Below, piece by piece: positions 52,780 to 62,902 of a stretch of DNA of 64,000 nucleotides; within the stretch, counting starts at the first letter, position 1, and each line of letters begins with the position of its first letter. Source of the stretch: Sphaerolaimus hirsutus. Its lineage: Eukaryota; Nematoda; Chromadorea; Monhysterida; Sphaerolaimidae. A program made the translations under genes and the position numbers. Where the stretch lies: contig OZ038458.1 in assembly GCA_964036195.1 (NCBI GenBank), forward strand, positions 21,217,832 through 21,281,831, read 5' to 3'. A model generated the notes under the pieces. It made no database searches. It saw nothing but the letters and a program-made list of their open reading frames with translations, and was not told where the DNA came from.

Positions 52780-53150
52780 GGTGTGAAATGTCATGCAAAG
52801 TGTCAATTGTCATGACAACTGTAAATTAACGTGTCAAATGTTATGTCAAATGTCAAGCAAAGCATCAATTGTCATGACAAATGTCATGCAAAGTGTGAAT
52901 TGTTTATTCAAATCATCAAATATGTTTGTATCCAAATTTTATGTTTTTGTATCAAAATCATTTTGTATCAAAATCTGATGTTGGCATAAGATTTCGATAC
53001 AAAAACAACAACAAGATTTACATACAATGTGCACTTGACACTTTAACTTATATTTGTCATGACAATTCACACTTTACTTTACATTTGTCATGACAATTGA
53101 CACTCTGCATGACATTTTACATGACAATTTTACACTTCACAGGGCTTGGT
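52780..53150. repeat. GTCATGCAAAGTGTCAATTG repeat, palindromic
   Basis: GTCATGACAA/AATTGTCATGAC words are arranged as an inverted pair. Related words occur at 2080-2260 and 34690-34860. It ends near CACAGGGCTTGG. Confidence 0.65.
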
Positions 53151-53527
53151 ACAAGCACCAGTTCCCAAAATAGACAGGTAGAAACTCATGCAACACAATA
53201 AAAAAATTTACAAAAAATATGTATTTATATACAATTTTACAAAAATTCGATTTTTTGTACAATTTTACAAAAATTTGAATTTTTATACAATTTTTATTTT
53301 TATTTTGAAATTTTCCATTTTATTTTATTTTATTTTATTCTTAAATTTTCCATTTTATTTTAATTTTATTTTTATTATTTTCAGAGATTTTGCCAACCGT
53401 GGTCACAAGCCCATGGGTAATAAAAATGATCAATGTACGCAGCTCTGTTCGATTAACGAATGGCTGCCGAGCCGCTGAGTTGATTTTCAGTGGCCATACC
53501 CCTTTACGACATGTGGGAATGATCCGG

Positions 53528-54218
53528 CTAAGGATGGCCAAGGTCTTTTTCAAAGGTTTTTTTAAAAATTTAAGTTTTTTTTAACCCGACCATCGAAACC
53601 GTTTTTTTTTAAAACCTTGGCCAAAATTTTTAGTACTAAGCACTAGGTATTTTGCAATTTTTTTGCGCGCAAGCACGCAATTTCGCCTGTACTTTACCAT
53701 TTGTGGTGGTTTTCTTTGGTTTTGAGGCATTTTTAGTGTAAAAGCTTCCATTTGTTTGTGTTATATATCATAATAAGCCACAATGTGCTAGTGCAGTATA
53801 TAATATACAGCCAATGTGCCCATACACACTTGTGCGGTGTGAAACACCACTGCCAATGTGTTAGCCTGCTCTTATATCCTTATTGAGGCACTTTTCCATA
53901 CCCAACTTCATTTGAAGTCACAAATGTTCGACAAAAGGCGATATCCACAATAAGGCGATATAAAACAGATATTTTTGACAGAAATCATCACTTAAAATGC
54001 TATCCCATGACACTACAGCCATTCTATGGCTATATATAACATCACAAAGTACTGTCACCCGTCTGATTTACCCGTATATGTTGACTCATGACCATATCTG
54101 GGAGCTTTTGAGGAAAAAAATGGTTTTATTTGAAAATAAAACCCTGTTTTTGAAAAAAACGGGTTTTTTAAACAAAAAAACACTGTCATTGAAAAAAACC
54201 TTTTTCGGCCATCCCTAG
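53528..54218. mobile_element. Possible hAT-like element, TAAGGATGGCC ends
   Basis: TAAGGATGGCCAAGG on the left and GGCCATCCCTA on the right are inverted, with TTTTTTCAAAGG/AAAAAACC words inside each end. The flanks do not give a clean 8-bp duplication. Confidence 0.55.
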
Positions 54219-54359
54219 CCAGCTCGAAATCTATTTTTATATTTGTAAATGCTTTTGCCCATCACATAAAAAACCCACCACAGCAAGTTTCAATGTGCAT
54301 TACATTGCGTCACTTTTTAAATGTGCATGCGCACCTCATGGGTAGGAACAGATTTTGGA

Positions 54360-54541
54360 CCTTGAAACCCTGCCGGTGCCCCACTTTTTCTGGCTGGTAA
54401 AGGCACCAGCAAAAATTGGCACCGCACCGGCACCGGTGCTATTTTGAAAAAAGGGCACCGACACCGGGTGGCACCTCTGAAAATTGCAAAGGCACCGCAC
54501 CAGCACCGGTGCCTCTCGGTGCCCCGGTGCCTTCACATCAC
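54360..54541. mobile_element. hAT-like GGCACC-type element, right end
   Basis: GGCACCGCACCGGCACC words end in GGTGCCTTCACATCACTA, the TAGTGATG terminus in reverse. The left end was not found. Confidence 0.7.
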
Positions 54542-54984
54542 TACCTCTGACCGGAAGAAATGTGGAATGCTCTTCCATTTTTCAAACATATTTTTGTATT
54601 ATACAGACAATTACAACACGTTAAATACTGTAATTCTAGAAACACTTGTAATTCAAGATTCCCCAGACATCAGTTACAGCAACCTGTTTATCAAACGGCT
54701 GGTGGTATTCTTATCATTCTAGTGTTGGCGGCGTGTACTTTTTGAGTGGGAACTGCCACTGATTTTACTGTATACAAATAATGTCCCACAATATCTAAAA
54801 ATATAATGGTTACCTGGAACCAGTTCCGCATGTATTTTACCTTTAAATTTATAATTAACACCTTTATTAACTTCTTATTTATTATTCCATTTTACTTTAC
54901 TTTCAACTACCAACTTTGCCACTTGCGGAACTGGCACCAGTCACTTTTACCACATCTGTTGGATAATTTTTACATCCTAACTTA

Positions 54985-55236
54985 TGTATACTCGGCGTAC
55001 ATGATACTCTGCCGTCGCACTGATTTATGTCTCGTGTTGGAAGCGTGCCAATGATTATTCAATCATGCGATTTCTGTAAAAAAATGAAAAAAAATTCGTC
55101 GATGTGAATATTTTAATGAATAACATTATAACAAGAATCAATTGTGTCATCTTTATATGAAACTTGCACGCGTTAACCATCATTGGCACACTTCCAACGG
55201 GAACCACGCATGCAAGGTGTAAATTAACCGGAGTAT
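54985..55236. mobile_element. Foldback with TATACTCGGCGTAC ends, copy 2
   Basis: It is nearly the same sequence as 33043-33294 in the same orientation, including GCGTGCCAATGATTAT and CCATCATTGGCACACTTCC. It ends directly before the GCAAGAAC target of the next element. Confidence 0.75.
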
Positions 55237-55245
55237 AGCAAGAAC

Positions 55246-55496
55246 TAGGGTGTCAAATTTCCGTTTTCTGTTTCCGTTTTCCGCAGGCAAATGTTTTCCG
55301 TTTTCCGTTAAGTTTTCTGGCTGCTGAAATTTTTCTCCGTTTTACGGCCACTTTTTTTCCGTTTCCACTTTTCTGGCTCATTTTCCGTTTTCCAGCTAAA
55401 TTTTAAGTTTTTCCACCTTTTTTCCATTTTCCAGCTGCTGAAAAAATTTTCTGTTTCGGTTTCCATTTTCCATAAAAAAATTTTTTTGACACCCTA
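55246..55496. mobile_element. hAT-like element, TAGGGTGT ends, TTTCCG arrays
   Basis: TAGGGTGTCAAATTTCCG to TTGACACCCTA, with exact GCAAGAAC duplication (55238-55245 and 55497-55504). Second complete member of the family at 46192. Confidence 0.92.
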
Positions 55497-55540
55497 GCAA
55501 GAACCCTACTAAAACCTGTCTGCCCTAGCTTTAAAATACA

Positions 55541-55837
55541 GTATTTGATTGAATAATCCCCCTGGTGGATTTTTTTTCAACAGACTTTTTTTACGGGGGG
55601 GGGGGGAATTATTCAAGGGGAGGAATTTTTATTTTGTTAAAACTTTATATTTCTATCGAGTAATTTCATGAAATATGCTTTATTCACCAAAATCGTGAAA
55701 TCTTCAAATTGGACACAAAACAACTTGATCAAGGGTCAACTTGTCGTAAGGGGGTTTTATTTGAGGGAGGAATTATTTTTCCCCCCAAGGTCTAACAGGG
55801 GGAGTTATTCAAGTGGGATTTTTCAAGCAAATACGGT
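55541..55837. mobile_element. MITE of CCGTATTTG...TTGAATAA type
   Basis: CAGTATTTGATTGAATAATC to CAAGCAAATACGG with TA outside and G-rich blocks inside. Related to the CCGTATATCCTTGAATA family. Boundaries are approximate. Confidence 0.65.
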
Positions 55838-55925
55838 AATTTTAAATATTCTGGTAATTTTTCCAATCAAATGTGTGATTCACATGTCATCGACTTTGTG
55901 CCACCCGCCCGCCCTCAGCGGTGAG

Positions 55926-56334
55926 CAGGGACGTAGCCAGGATGTTTGAGCGGGGGGGGGGCGCGGATTGTATGGGGGGCGGCGCCTGGCGAACGGGGGG
56001 GGCGGCGCCCCCCCCTAAAATTTTACCCCTGTAGTAAGGTAATGGCGCCATGGCGCTGGCGCCATTCGTAGGCGCCACTGGCGTTGGCATTGGCACCAAA
56101 ACAGCGGTATGCGTCTGCATTTTACAGGCATATAGAGCGACATGGACAGGAACTGAGTCGATTTTCACTGGCTTTGAGGCCTCGGAGACCGATCAGACGA
56201 AAATATATGTTGTGAAAGGAAAATGCGCGCTTGCGCGCAAATTTTTTTCAAACTGTCAACAAAATCGTCTTCTGAAAGTGCCATTTCTGGCACGTTTTTT
56301 GGTCCGGCCCGTGCCCCCCCCTGGTACGTCCTTG
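55926..56334. mobile_element. hAT-like foldback with CAGGGACGTAGCCAGG end
   Basis: CAGGGACGTAGCCAGG to CCTGGTACGTCCTTG, with exact GCGGTGAG duplication (55918-55925 and 56335-56342). G/C-rich blocks at both ends. Same family as 2799-3245. Confidence 0.9.
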
Positions 56335-56477
56335 GCGGTGAGGAACTCCACGCCCACCAGTTTTCACAATACGCTGTTCAAAGATTTGTGATTTGTTTCA
56401 GCATTTGCGACTGTGCTTGCAAAAACAAGCAAAAATAGATGTAATAAATATTCCATCACTACTCGTGTGCCACTGAG

Positions 56478-57467
56478 CAGGCTGTCCGCGAAAATAGGGA
56501 AATATTTGTAACCCGTATACCACTACCACGCAGATGCTTTTTTTTGACGGGCTACAAAAAACAACTAACACCTAAGTTGCACTATGCAATGTGTTAGCAG
56601 AATTACCCCAAACGATGCATTGCGTGTTAGTGTAAACATACTAACACGCAGCAAATGGTCAATTTTTGAGTCAATTCGGGGTACATCCCACACGCTCAAA
56701 AAACGTATCCATTTCACAGTGTGGGTCAGTAATGTAAAAAATTTTTAGATAGTTTGTTTTTGCATATGTGGATTCATGTGCAAAGTAAATTATTTGACCA
56801 AGATCTTTAGTGGAATTTTTTGAGGGGAATTGAGGGGGGAATTTTTTATCTTAAATATGTATCTACAGTATTTCCTCAAATTACCCCCTGGGGGTTTATT
56901 TTTTCAGAGTGAAAATTTTGAGAGAAAAACGTGAAAAATGTAACAATAACCACCATTTATAAGTTTTTACAGCCTTATATAAGGATGTAGATGGTTTAAA
57001 CGATGTTCTAATGTAACACAGTAAGTGTTTTGAACGTCTGTTGTGCATTTCCTGGACCACAAATTCATAGTGCCCATTTTGAGGGGGGGGGGTATTTTGA
57101 GGAAATACGGTACCCATATAAATTGAAATTGCAAATGTTTATTTATCATAAATTATTCTTTAATTGAGGAATTTTTACGTAAATGTTTATTTATCATATA
57201 AGTGAATGAAAACAATGAAAACTTAATGCACATCCAGTGTGAGTCACCCATTATTTTTGCCAGCTGCTATGGAACAGATGCTGTAACACATTGCACAGCG
57301 TTGTTGCCGTGTTACAGATTTTTGTTTTACACGCAATAGTGCATACAGCGTGTTGGTAATATTATGCCAACACGAGCAATTTTTGTCTGCGTGGTAGTAC
57401 AAAAATCGTTCACCCGCATTGGTTAACACTCCTGTTTACCACGGGGTGGACTTTCGCGGACAGCCTG
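56478..57467. mobile_element. hAT-like element, CAGGCTGTCCGCG ends
   Basis: CAGGCTGTCCGCGAA to TTCGCGGACAGCCTG with exact CCACTGAG duplication (56470-56477 and 57468-57475). The subterminal regions are inverted (TACCAC(T)ACCACGCAGA / TCTGCGTGGTAGTA). A CCGTATTTCC-group MITE is nested at about 56868-57110. Confidence 0.92.
56868..57110. mobile_element. MITE, CCGTATTTCC group, nested
   Basis: CAGTATTTCCTCAAATTACC to TTGAGGAAATACGG with the family core CTTATATAAGG. Close to 35258-35516 in inverted orientation. Confidence 0.8.
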
Positions 57468-57475
57468 CCACTGAG

Positions 57476-58040
57476 AAATCAAGAATCTGGTTTAACCCAG
57501 GTTTTTATTATTTCAAGTTCCCATTGATGTGCCTTGTGTTGCACACAAGCGCAGCATGCCAATAAAATATCGCCCTATTACATTTTTATAGATTTAAAAA
57601 AAGTATATACCTAGAAGGTTTTAGAGAAAATTCTTGCCGTATTAACATTGCTTGTTGTATAATGCTTTAGATGTTGTTCTGTGTGAAAATGTGAAAATTT
57701 TAAGTGTGACTAGGTGGTGATTGCACCCCATTTTTTTGCTACTTTTATTTAGGTAGGTGTTCCCAAAGCCAAGTTGTTTAATTTTCAGATCAAATGCGAT
57801 ATTTTTTGTAAGCCAGAACAAGCCAACGGCATTTAATAAATTGCTTAACAAAATATCGTCTATTTCTGTGTTTGAAACCCTCGATTTATTCTTCACGCAG
57901 GTTCTCCGCTAAATTTCGCATGATCAAAACGTATAAAAATGTAACTATAAACTGCGCCAAATTATTTTTTTTTGGAAAACCACAGCGCAGGATTTATTCA
58001 AACAACTCACAGTTGATATCAATTCATCAAAAATACTACA
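57476..58040. other. AT-rich stretch, nothing recognised
   Basis: Short ORFs have no recognisable product and no repeat boundary is seen. Confidence 0.45.
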
Positions 58041-58056
58041 TTCGCGAACACACTGT

Positions 58057-58225
58057 ATTTCCATCTGGCCAGGCCTATTTCGCACATAAGCCTGTTTCGC
58101 ACATACGCCTGTTTCGCACATGGATGAAACCCATTTCGCACAAAGGCCCATTTTGCACATAACTGATGCTATGTGCGAAACAGGCGTATGTGCGAAACAG
58201 GCTAATGTGCGAAACAGTGCACCCT
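58057..58225. repeat. Inverted array of GTTTCGCACATA units
   Basis: Three or more GCCTGTTTCGCACATA units on the left face AGGCGTATGTGCGAAAC units on the right, separated by about 50 bp. This forms a strong potential hairpin. Function unknown. Confidence 0.65.
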
Positions 58226-58386
58226 CATTTCCATCCGCTTCAAGCAGGAACTAGACCACAGAAATAGAAAAAATACCAATATGGAATGGCTTTTTTCATA
58301 CGATTTAACATATTTAACGCGACCATGCAACTTGGCAAATTTAACAGAAAAACTCAAGTCGAGTAGAAAATTAATTCTATCATATA

Positions 58387-58813
58387 ACGTATTTCCTCGA
58401 AATACCCCCCCCCCTCTTGGGACCACTATGAAACAATCACCCCCCCCCCATCGAAATACCCCCCCAAATTGAGTGTAAAGGGAACGTACATCACAATAAC
58501 TGTAGTTTGTGTTCTGTGTACTGCAGAACACACGTTAAAACAATGTCGGTGTCACGTTAAAACAGTGGACATACCACCTACATACCTACTAATATAAGTC
58601 TACAGAACCATAAAAATGGCGGTTTTTGTTGCATTTTTCGACGTCTGCGTAAGTTTCAGACGACAATTTCGTACTTGGTTTTCAAAAATTTTCATGTGAA
58701 ACAATAACCCCCCCCCCCCTCGAAATACCCCCCCCCTCGTTTAACCCCCCCCCCCCCCCTCTCGGGACCACTATGAAACAATCACCCCCCGGGGGGTATT
58801 TCGAGGATATACG
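58387..58813. mobile_element. MITE, CCGTATTTCC group
   Basis: CGTATTTCCTCGAAATACC to TATTTCGAGGATATACGG with long poly-C blocks and the family interior (CACACGTTAAAACAATGTC). Confidence 0.8.
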
Positions 58814-58815
58814 GT

Positions 58816-59400
58816 AGTCGTTTACGAAACAAATCAAATAATGACAAAATCGACAAGTAGTCAACAATTTGAATTTCACACTGGATACATCACGGATTAT
58901 GTTTCGGCCGTTGTCACGGATTCGGCAACATACAACCTGTAAAATAATATTCAATGCAAGCACACCGCATGTGTTCATTCAGCTCTAGGGCGTATCCATA
59001 AAATAACTTTTGCGGGAGGTTCATTGTATCCTAAAGGGCCGTTCAAACGATTTTTAGACAACTAAAGCACTTGAAAAAGTTCAATGTGTCATGTGAAAAG
59101 TTCCATAATCGTCTGAAAATGTGGTGAAGTGTAGTTTTACTTCGGTGCACACACATGCCCAAAATTTCTCAATAGATTTCAGTTTCAATTCAGATTTCAA
59201 TTTTTTAATTTCAGATAGATAGCTGTTCGATTTTTTGGTGGGTGGTGGGTTCGATGTTAAGTAGCCAAAAATTTTTGCCTCGGGATAGATACCTAGATAC
59301 CTCCGGGATGGACAGACAGCTACAGCGTTTGGGGTAACCCCCCCCCCCCTCAACCCCCAAAACCACCCACCTGCCCACTCTGCGACTGGCTGCCTCCAGA
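58816..59400. repeat. Mixed stretch with GATAGATAGCTG repeat
   Basis: A GATAGATAGCTG/GGATAGATACCTAGATA segment and a poly-C run (59210-59350) resemble 750-890 and 36060-36170. The rest is unrecognised. Confidence 0.5.
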
Positions 59401-59401
59401 G

Positions 59402-60366
59402 TAGTGATGGAAAAAGCGCCAGGCTTTTAGCGCCAAGCGCCAAAAGCGCCATGGCGCTTTTCCGATCCACGACGCCAAGCGCCAATGGCGCCAGAGCGTT
59501 TTAGCGCCAAGCGCCAAAAGCGCCATGGCGCTTTTCTGGACCACGGCGCCAAGCGCCAATGGCGCCAGGAACCTATAGCGCCAAGCGCCAATGGCGCCAG
59601 CGCCAAAGTGAAAACGCTTTTTATTATGCCGCACGATGTCCCAAACAGCCTCCCCCAGAAATTTTTTTCCAGCTATCTACCCAACCTCCGCGAGAGTCAA
59701 CATCAAGGGGGTTGGATTGGGTAGATACACTCATTTTCGGTGGGTGCATCTCAAGGGGAGAGTATTATTTCTATAGCTCACTCAGACCTGGGTGAATTTC
59801 AAGGGGTAAATACGAGGTGGTAAATTTCGAGTGGGTAGATTGAAAAAACCCACCTTGAATAACACCCACTTGAATAACACCCCGTTGAGTAACTTCCCCT
59901 CCAAAACTTACTGACGAAATTATAACTCACTGGGGTCCTATTCGAGGATATACGGTAGCTGGAATTGTGAGTAAATGAGGAGCAATTTTGGACAACCTAC
60001 CTATGCAACATTTCAATGTTTTTAGGGTACTAACAGTGATCAAATGCAAATTTAACAGGGCTTGGGAACAAAAATTTTGTCAGGTGCAAGAAGTCGTTAA
60101 GTCCACTTGTTTACTAGACTTCTTCCTGGATTTTTATAATAATGGTTGGCGCTTTTTTGGCGCCATTTAAAATGCTGGCGCCAGGCGCCAATAGCGCCGC
60201 CAGAAAATGGCGCCAAGCGCCAAAAGCGCCATGGCGCTTTCTCAGATCCTGGCGCCAAGCGCCAATGGCGCTAGAGCATTTTAGCGCCAAGCGCCAAAAG
60301 CGCCATGGCGCTTTTTGCTTTGGCGCTAGCGCCAGGCGCCAGCGCCATGGCGCTTTTCCATCACTA
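59402..60366. mobile_element. hAT-like element, TAGTGATG ends, GCGCC arrays
   Basis: TAGTGATGGAAAAAGCGCC to GGCGCTTTTCCATCACTA, exact CTCCAGAG duplication (59394-59401 and 60367-60374). GCGCC arrays at both ends. A TTGAATAA-type MITE relic is at about 59840-59956. Confidence 0.92.
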
Positions 60367-60374
60367 CTCCAGAG

Positions 60375-60945
60375 CGTACTGCGCGTGCGAGTGCACCTCC
60401 GGCGGCCAAAAACGGCGCCAACATGCCGTCGCGGTCGGATAAGGTCGGCCACTTTTTTTGACGCGACAATTCTTCCAGTGGCAGCTCTGGGGGGGGGGGG
60501 GGTTGTAGGGTTTTTGAGGGTGTGTAGGGCGGGCTTTGGGGGATGTAGGGCATTTGAGCTGTTTGGTAGGATGGTTAGAGACCCGGAGTAAATTTTGGTC
60601 AGCTTTGAAAAAATCTTTGTAATGATTTTCATTTTGAAATGTCTAAAAAATATCTAAAATTTGAGATTTTTTAATATTTATGTTTTGTTAGGATTTTCCA
60701 AAGAAATTTTATTTTTTATTTCCTGATTCCTGATGATATTATCTCAAAATAACACAAATAAATTTTCAACCAAACCTCACGCCGCGACAAAAACCGATTT
60801 CATGAACAAAAATTCAAACACGCTAAAAAAACAACACAAAACCAACCAGGCTCCCCATTTTTCCTTCTCTGCTCATTTTCAAGTTCCCTTTTCTGTTTCA
60901 TGGTAGCCAAAAGTGCCTCCTGTTTTTGTTTCTGCTGTTGGTATT
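60375..60945. other. No gene recognised
   Basis: A poly-G run (60489-60502) and AT-rich DNA. Apparent ORFs on both strands are overlapping and repeat-derived. Confidence 0.45.
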
Positions 60946-61788
60946 TGTTAAGCGGGAATTAGAGCTCAGCGTCGATTCGACATAAATGACGACGTGAAAT
61001 GATGTCGTGAAATTAATTACACGAGTGTGGATCATGCTACGGGTCTACATTTTTCTAAGGATAATATATGAATCAATACCTTAATCGTGTCCAATACTGA
61101 GTGTTATCAGCCACAACTAGAGCGAATTGAAAAATTCAATTTTTATCATTCCACGTCATCATTTTACGTCAGGGAACAACTTGACATTTCACGTCAAACT
61201 ATTGCTTGCAATAGTGTTGTGGGCACGGGCGATTGAGCAAATGGCAAACTTGCGTGCGTCCCACAGAAATCTATTTACAAGGTGCCGAACTTCGCGGAGA
61301 CCAGCAATGGGCCAGGTGACTGAAGCGATGTCACGCCCAGAGTGCTGTCGACCGATGGAAAAAGGGGGAGGAACGTTTGTAATATGTGTGATTTCGTTTC
61401 TGAGCAAAAACCGTCGCCTTGCGACACTGGCTGCACTCAATGAATAAATGCATTCATTTTTGATGCGGTCAAGCGAAGGAAAAATGAGTTGCAGAAAGGA
61501 ACACAACTAAAAATAATTTCAAATGCGCACCTTATAAATGTCAGCCGGCGCATGCGCTGTGCGGGTGCCGCCGCGACCGTCCGCTGCACACGCGCGCCAC
61601 AGGGGCGGGCCGCGGGCGATCGGGGCAACACTCACGTGTGCACGCCCCGGCCGAGGGTGCCAATCGACGCTTGCAACACCTGGGCGCGCGTCGCCATGGC
61701 AACACGGCGCCCGGCCGCCATAAGGGCGACCGAGCGCCGCGCCGTCATGGTGGCGCACGCGACGGTCAACTTGCCCGTGGGGGCAACA
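60946..61788 (-). repeat. Candidate 3' LTR of a second retroelement
   Basis: Read on the minus strand it would begin TGTTGCCCCC, directly after a run of ten G (61789-61798), and end CCCGCTTAACA. A TATA-like TTTATAAGG lies near 61536 (minus). The size (843 bp), TG...CA ends, G-tract and position downstream of an integrase gene all fit. The other LTR is outside the window, so this cannot be confirmed here. Confidence 0.4.
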
Positions 61789-61798
61789 CCCCCCCCCC
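61789..61798 (-). other. Candidate polypurine tract
   Basis: Ten G on the minus strand abut the proposed LTR start, as expected for plus-strand priming. Confidence 0.4.
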
Positions 61799-62193
61799 AA
61801 GCCCGGGGCAGGGGTTCAAAACAAAAAAAACTGAACGTCCAAAATTGCCGTATGTGAGAAAAAATGAAAATAAAATAGACTGGTGAAATTCAAACACCAA
61901 AATATGCTTTTCTCAACTGCCAGAAAGTAAATATAAAAAACGCGTTAGCACCGAAAAAATGTTTTTTACAAATAATTGTAAACCCGTTAGTGCTGTAAAA
62001 GCTTTTTTACAAATGAGGCAAAAATAAATTAGTGACTTTGTAAAAAAAATCAGTACCTGAGAAATGAACAGAAAAAAATGAACCCGTTTCCACATCAAAA
62101 ATGCGTTGAACCCGTGTGCGCAAAAATGTGCCCAAAATAATCACCTCAAAAAATTGCGAAAATCCAAAAAAAAAATTCTGCTCCGCCCAATTT

Positions 62194-62592
62194 TCAATGC
62201 CGCTTACTTTTTGTCACTTTCTTCAGGCCGGTGGTCATGATACCAGATGGCCCGGCTTCTTCACCGGCACTTTGGCCCAGCGGTGTTGGTGAACGGGCGC
62301 GCGGAATGCGGCTGGCTGGGGGCTGCAGCGGGGACAGAAGGGGGGGTAACGCGGCAAAAAACTCGCAAACGCGCCGCACCTCGGGGGGGGCTATGCAGCA
62401 ACAGTTTGCTGTCGCTGTATTCTTGTGGGGTGGGGCTGAGGGACAGGCTTTGGGGGCCGCTGTGGGCGGCGGCTGGCAGGCCGCCGCCTCCTCCTCAATC
62501 CAAGATCTCCTCCGCCGTTTGGAGCTCATCTTGGCAGTCGGCCAACTGCTGATGCAGTGCGTCCTGTTCAACGCGAATGCGGGCCTCCGCAT
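62194..62592 (-). CDS. Small ORF after integrase, unrecognised
   Basis: A proline/alanine-rich ORF of 132 codons with SSKRRRRSWIEEEAAA and a basic tail. It overlaps the preceding ORF in another frame. It may be an accessory or spliced-on segment of the second retroelement, or a chance ORF in GC-rich DNA. No family recognised. Confidence 0.3.
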   Translation of the reverse strand: MRRPAFALNRTHCISSWPTAKMSSKRRRRSWIEEEAAACQPPPTAAPKACPSAPPHKNTATANCCCIAPPEVRRVCEFFAALPPLLSPLQPPASRIPRARSPTPLGQSAGEEAGPSGIMTTGLKKVTKSKRH

Positions 62593-62902
62593 TCAGACTC
62601 CAGCGGAGCATGGGCAGGGCTTCGCCAGGGTAGAGCAACAGGCGCTCTACCACGGAGGACAGCAAATCGACAGAACTGCGCAATTTTGCGAGTTCGTCGT
62701 TATCTGTGGGGGGTAGGCGTGGTTTTTGGACTTTTTGGGGTTGGGTGGGTCCAGGTTTTGCACAAAATTTACCCCTATTACACTCACCACACTGCGGGAC
62801 CAGGGCTACGTGCAGGGGGGTAGGCAGTAGGGGTTGCGCGCGTGGGATGCCTGCGCACATGGCGGCGTGTGTCTGCACGTAAGTACTGTTCCAAAAAATC
62901 AT
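62495..62902 (-). CDS. Small ORF with coiled-coil-like end
   Basis: This ORF (135 codons) has CGECNRGKFC, then a heptad-like leucine-rich stretch (LAKLRSSVDLLSSVVERLLL; QQLADCQDELQTAEEILD). The latter looks more protein-like than random. It overlaps the integrase tail by about 120 bases. A GTGAGT donor lies inside. Its function is unknown. Confidence 0.4.
   Translation of the reverse strand: MIFWNSTYVQTHAAMCAGIPRAQPLLPTPLHVALVPQCGECNRGKFCAKPGPTQPQKVQKPRLPPTDNDELAKLRSSVDLLSSVVERLLLYPGEALPMLRWSLNAEARIRVEQDALHQQLADCQDELQTAEEILD

Noticed and set aside
53188..53584. Exon encoding DFANRGHKPMGNKND after a TTTTCAG acceptor
   Set aside because: No partner exon or recognisable domain was found, and the open stretch is short.
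54560..54745. ORF with MWNALPFF resembling the end of a LINE reverse transcriptase
   Set aside because: Only a few residues fit, there is no upstream RT, and the rest of the ORF is not protein-like.
61519..61800. GC-rich ORFs at 61.5-61.9 kb as genes
   Set aside because: Several overlapping ORFs on both strands reflect base composition; the segment fits better as a retroelement LTR.
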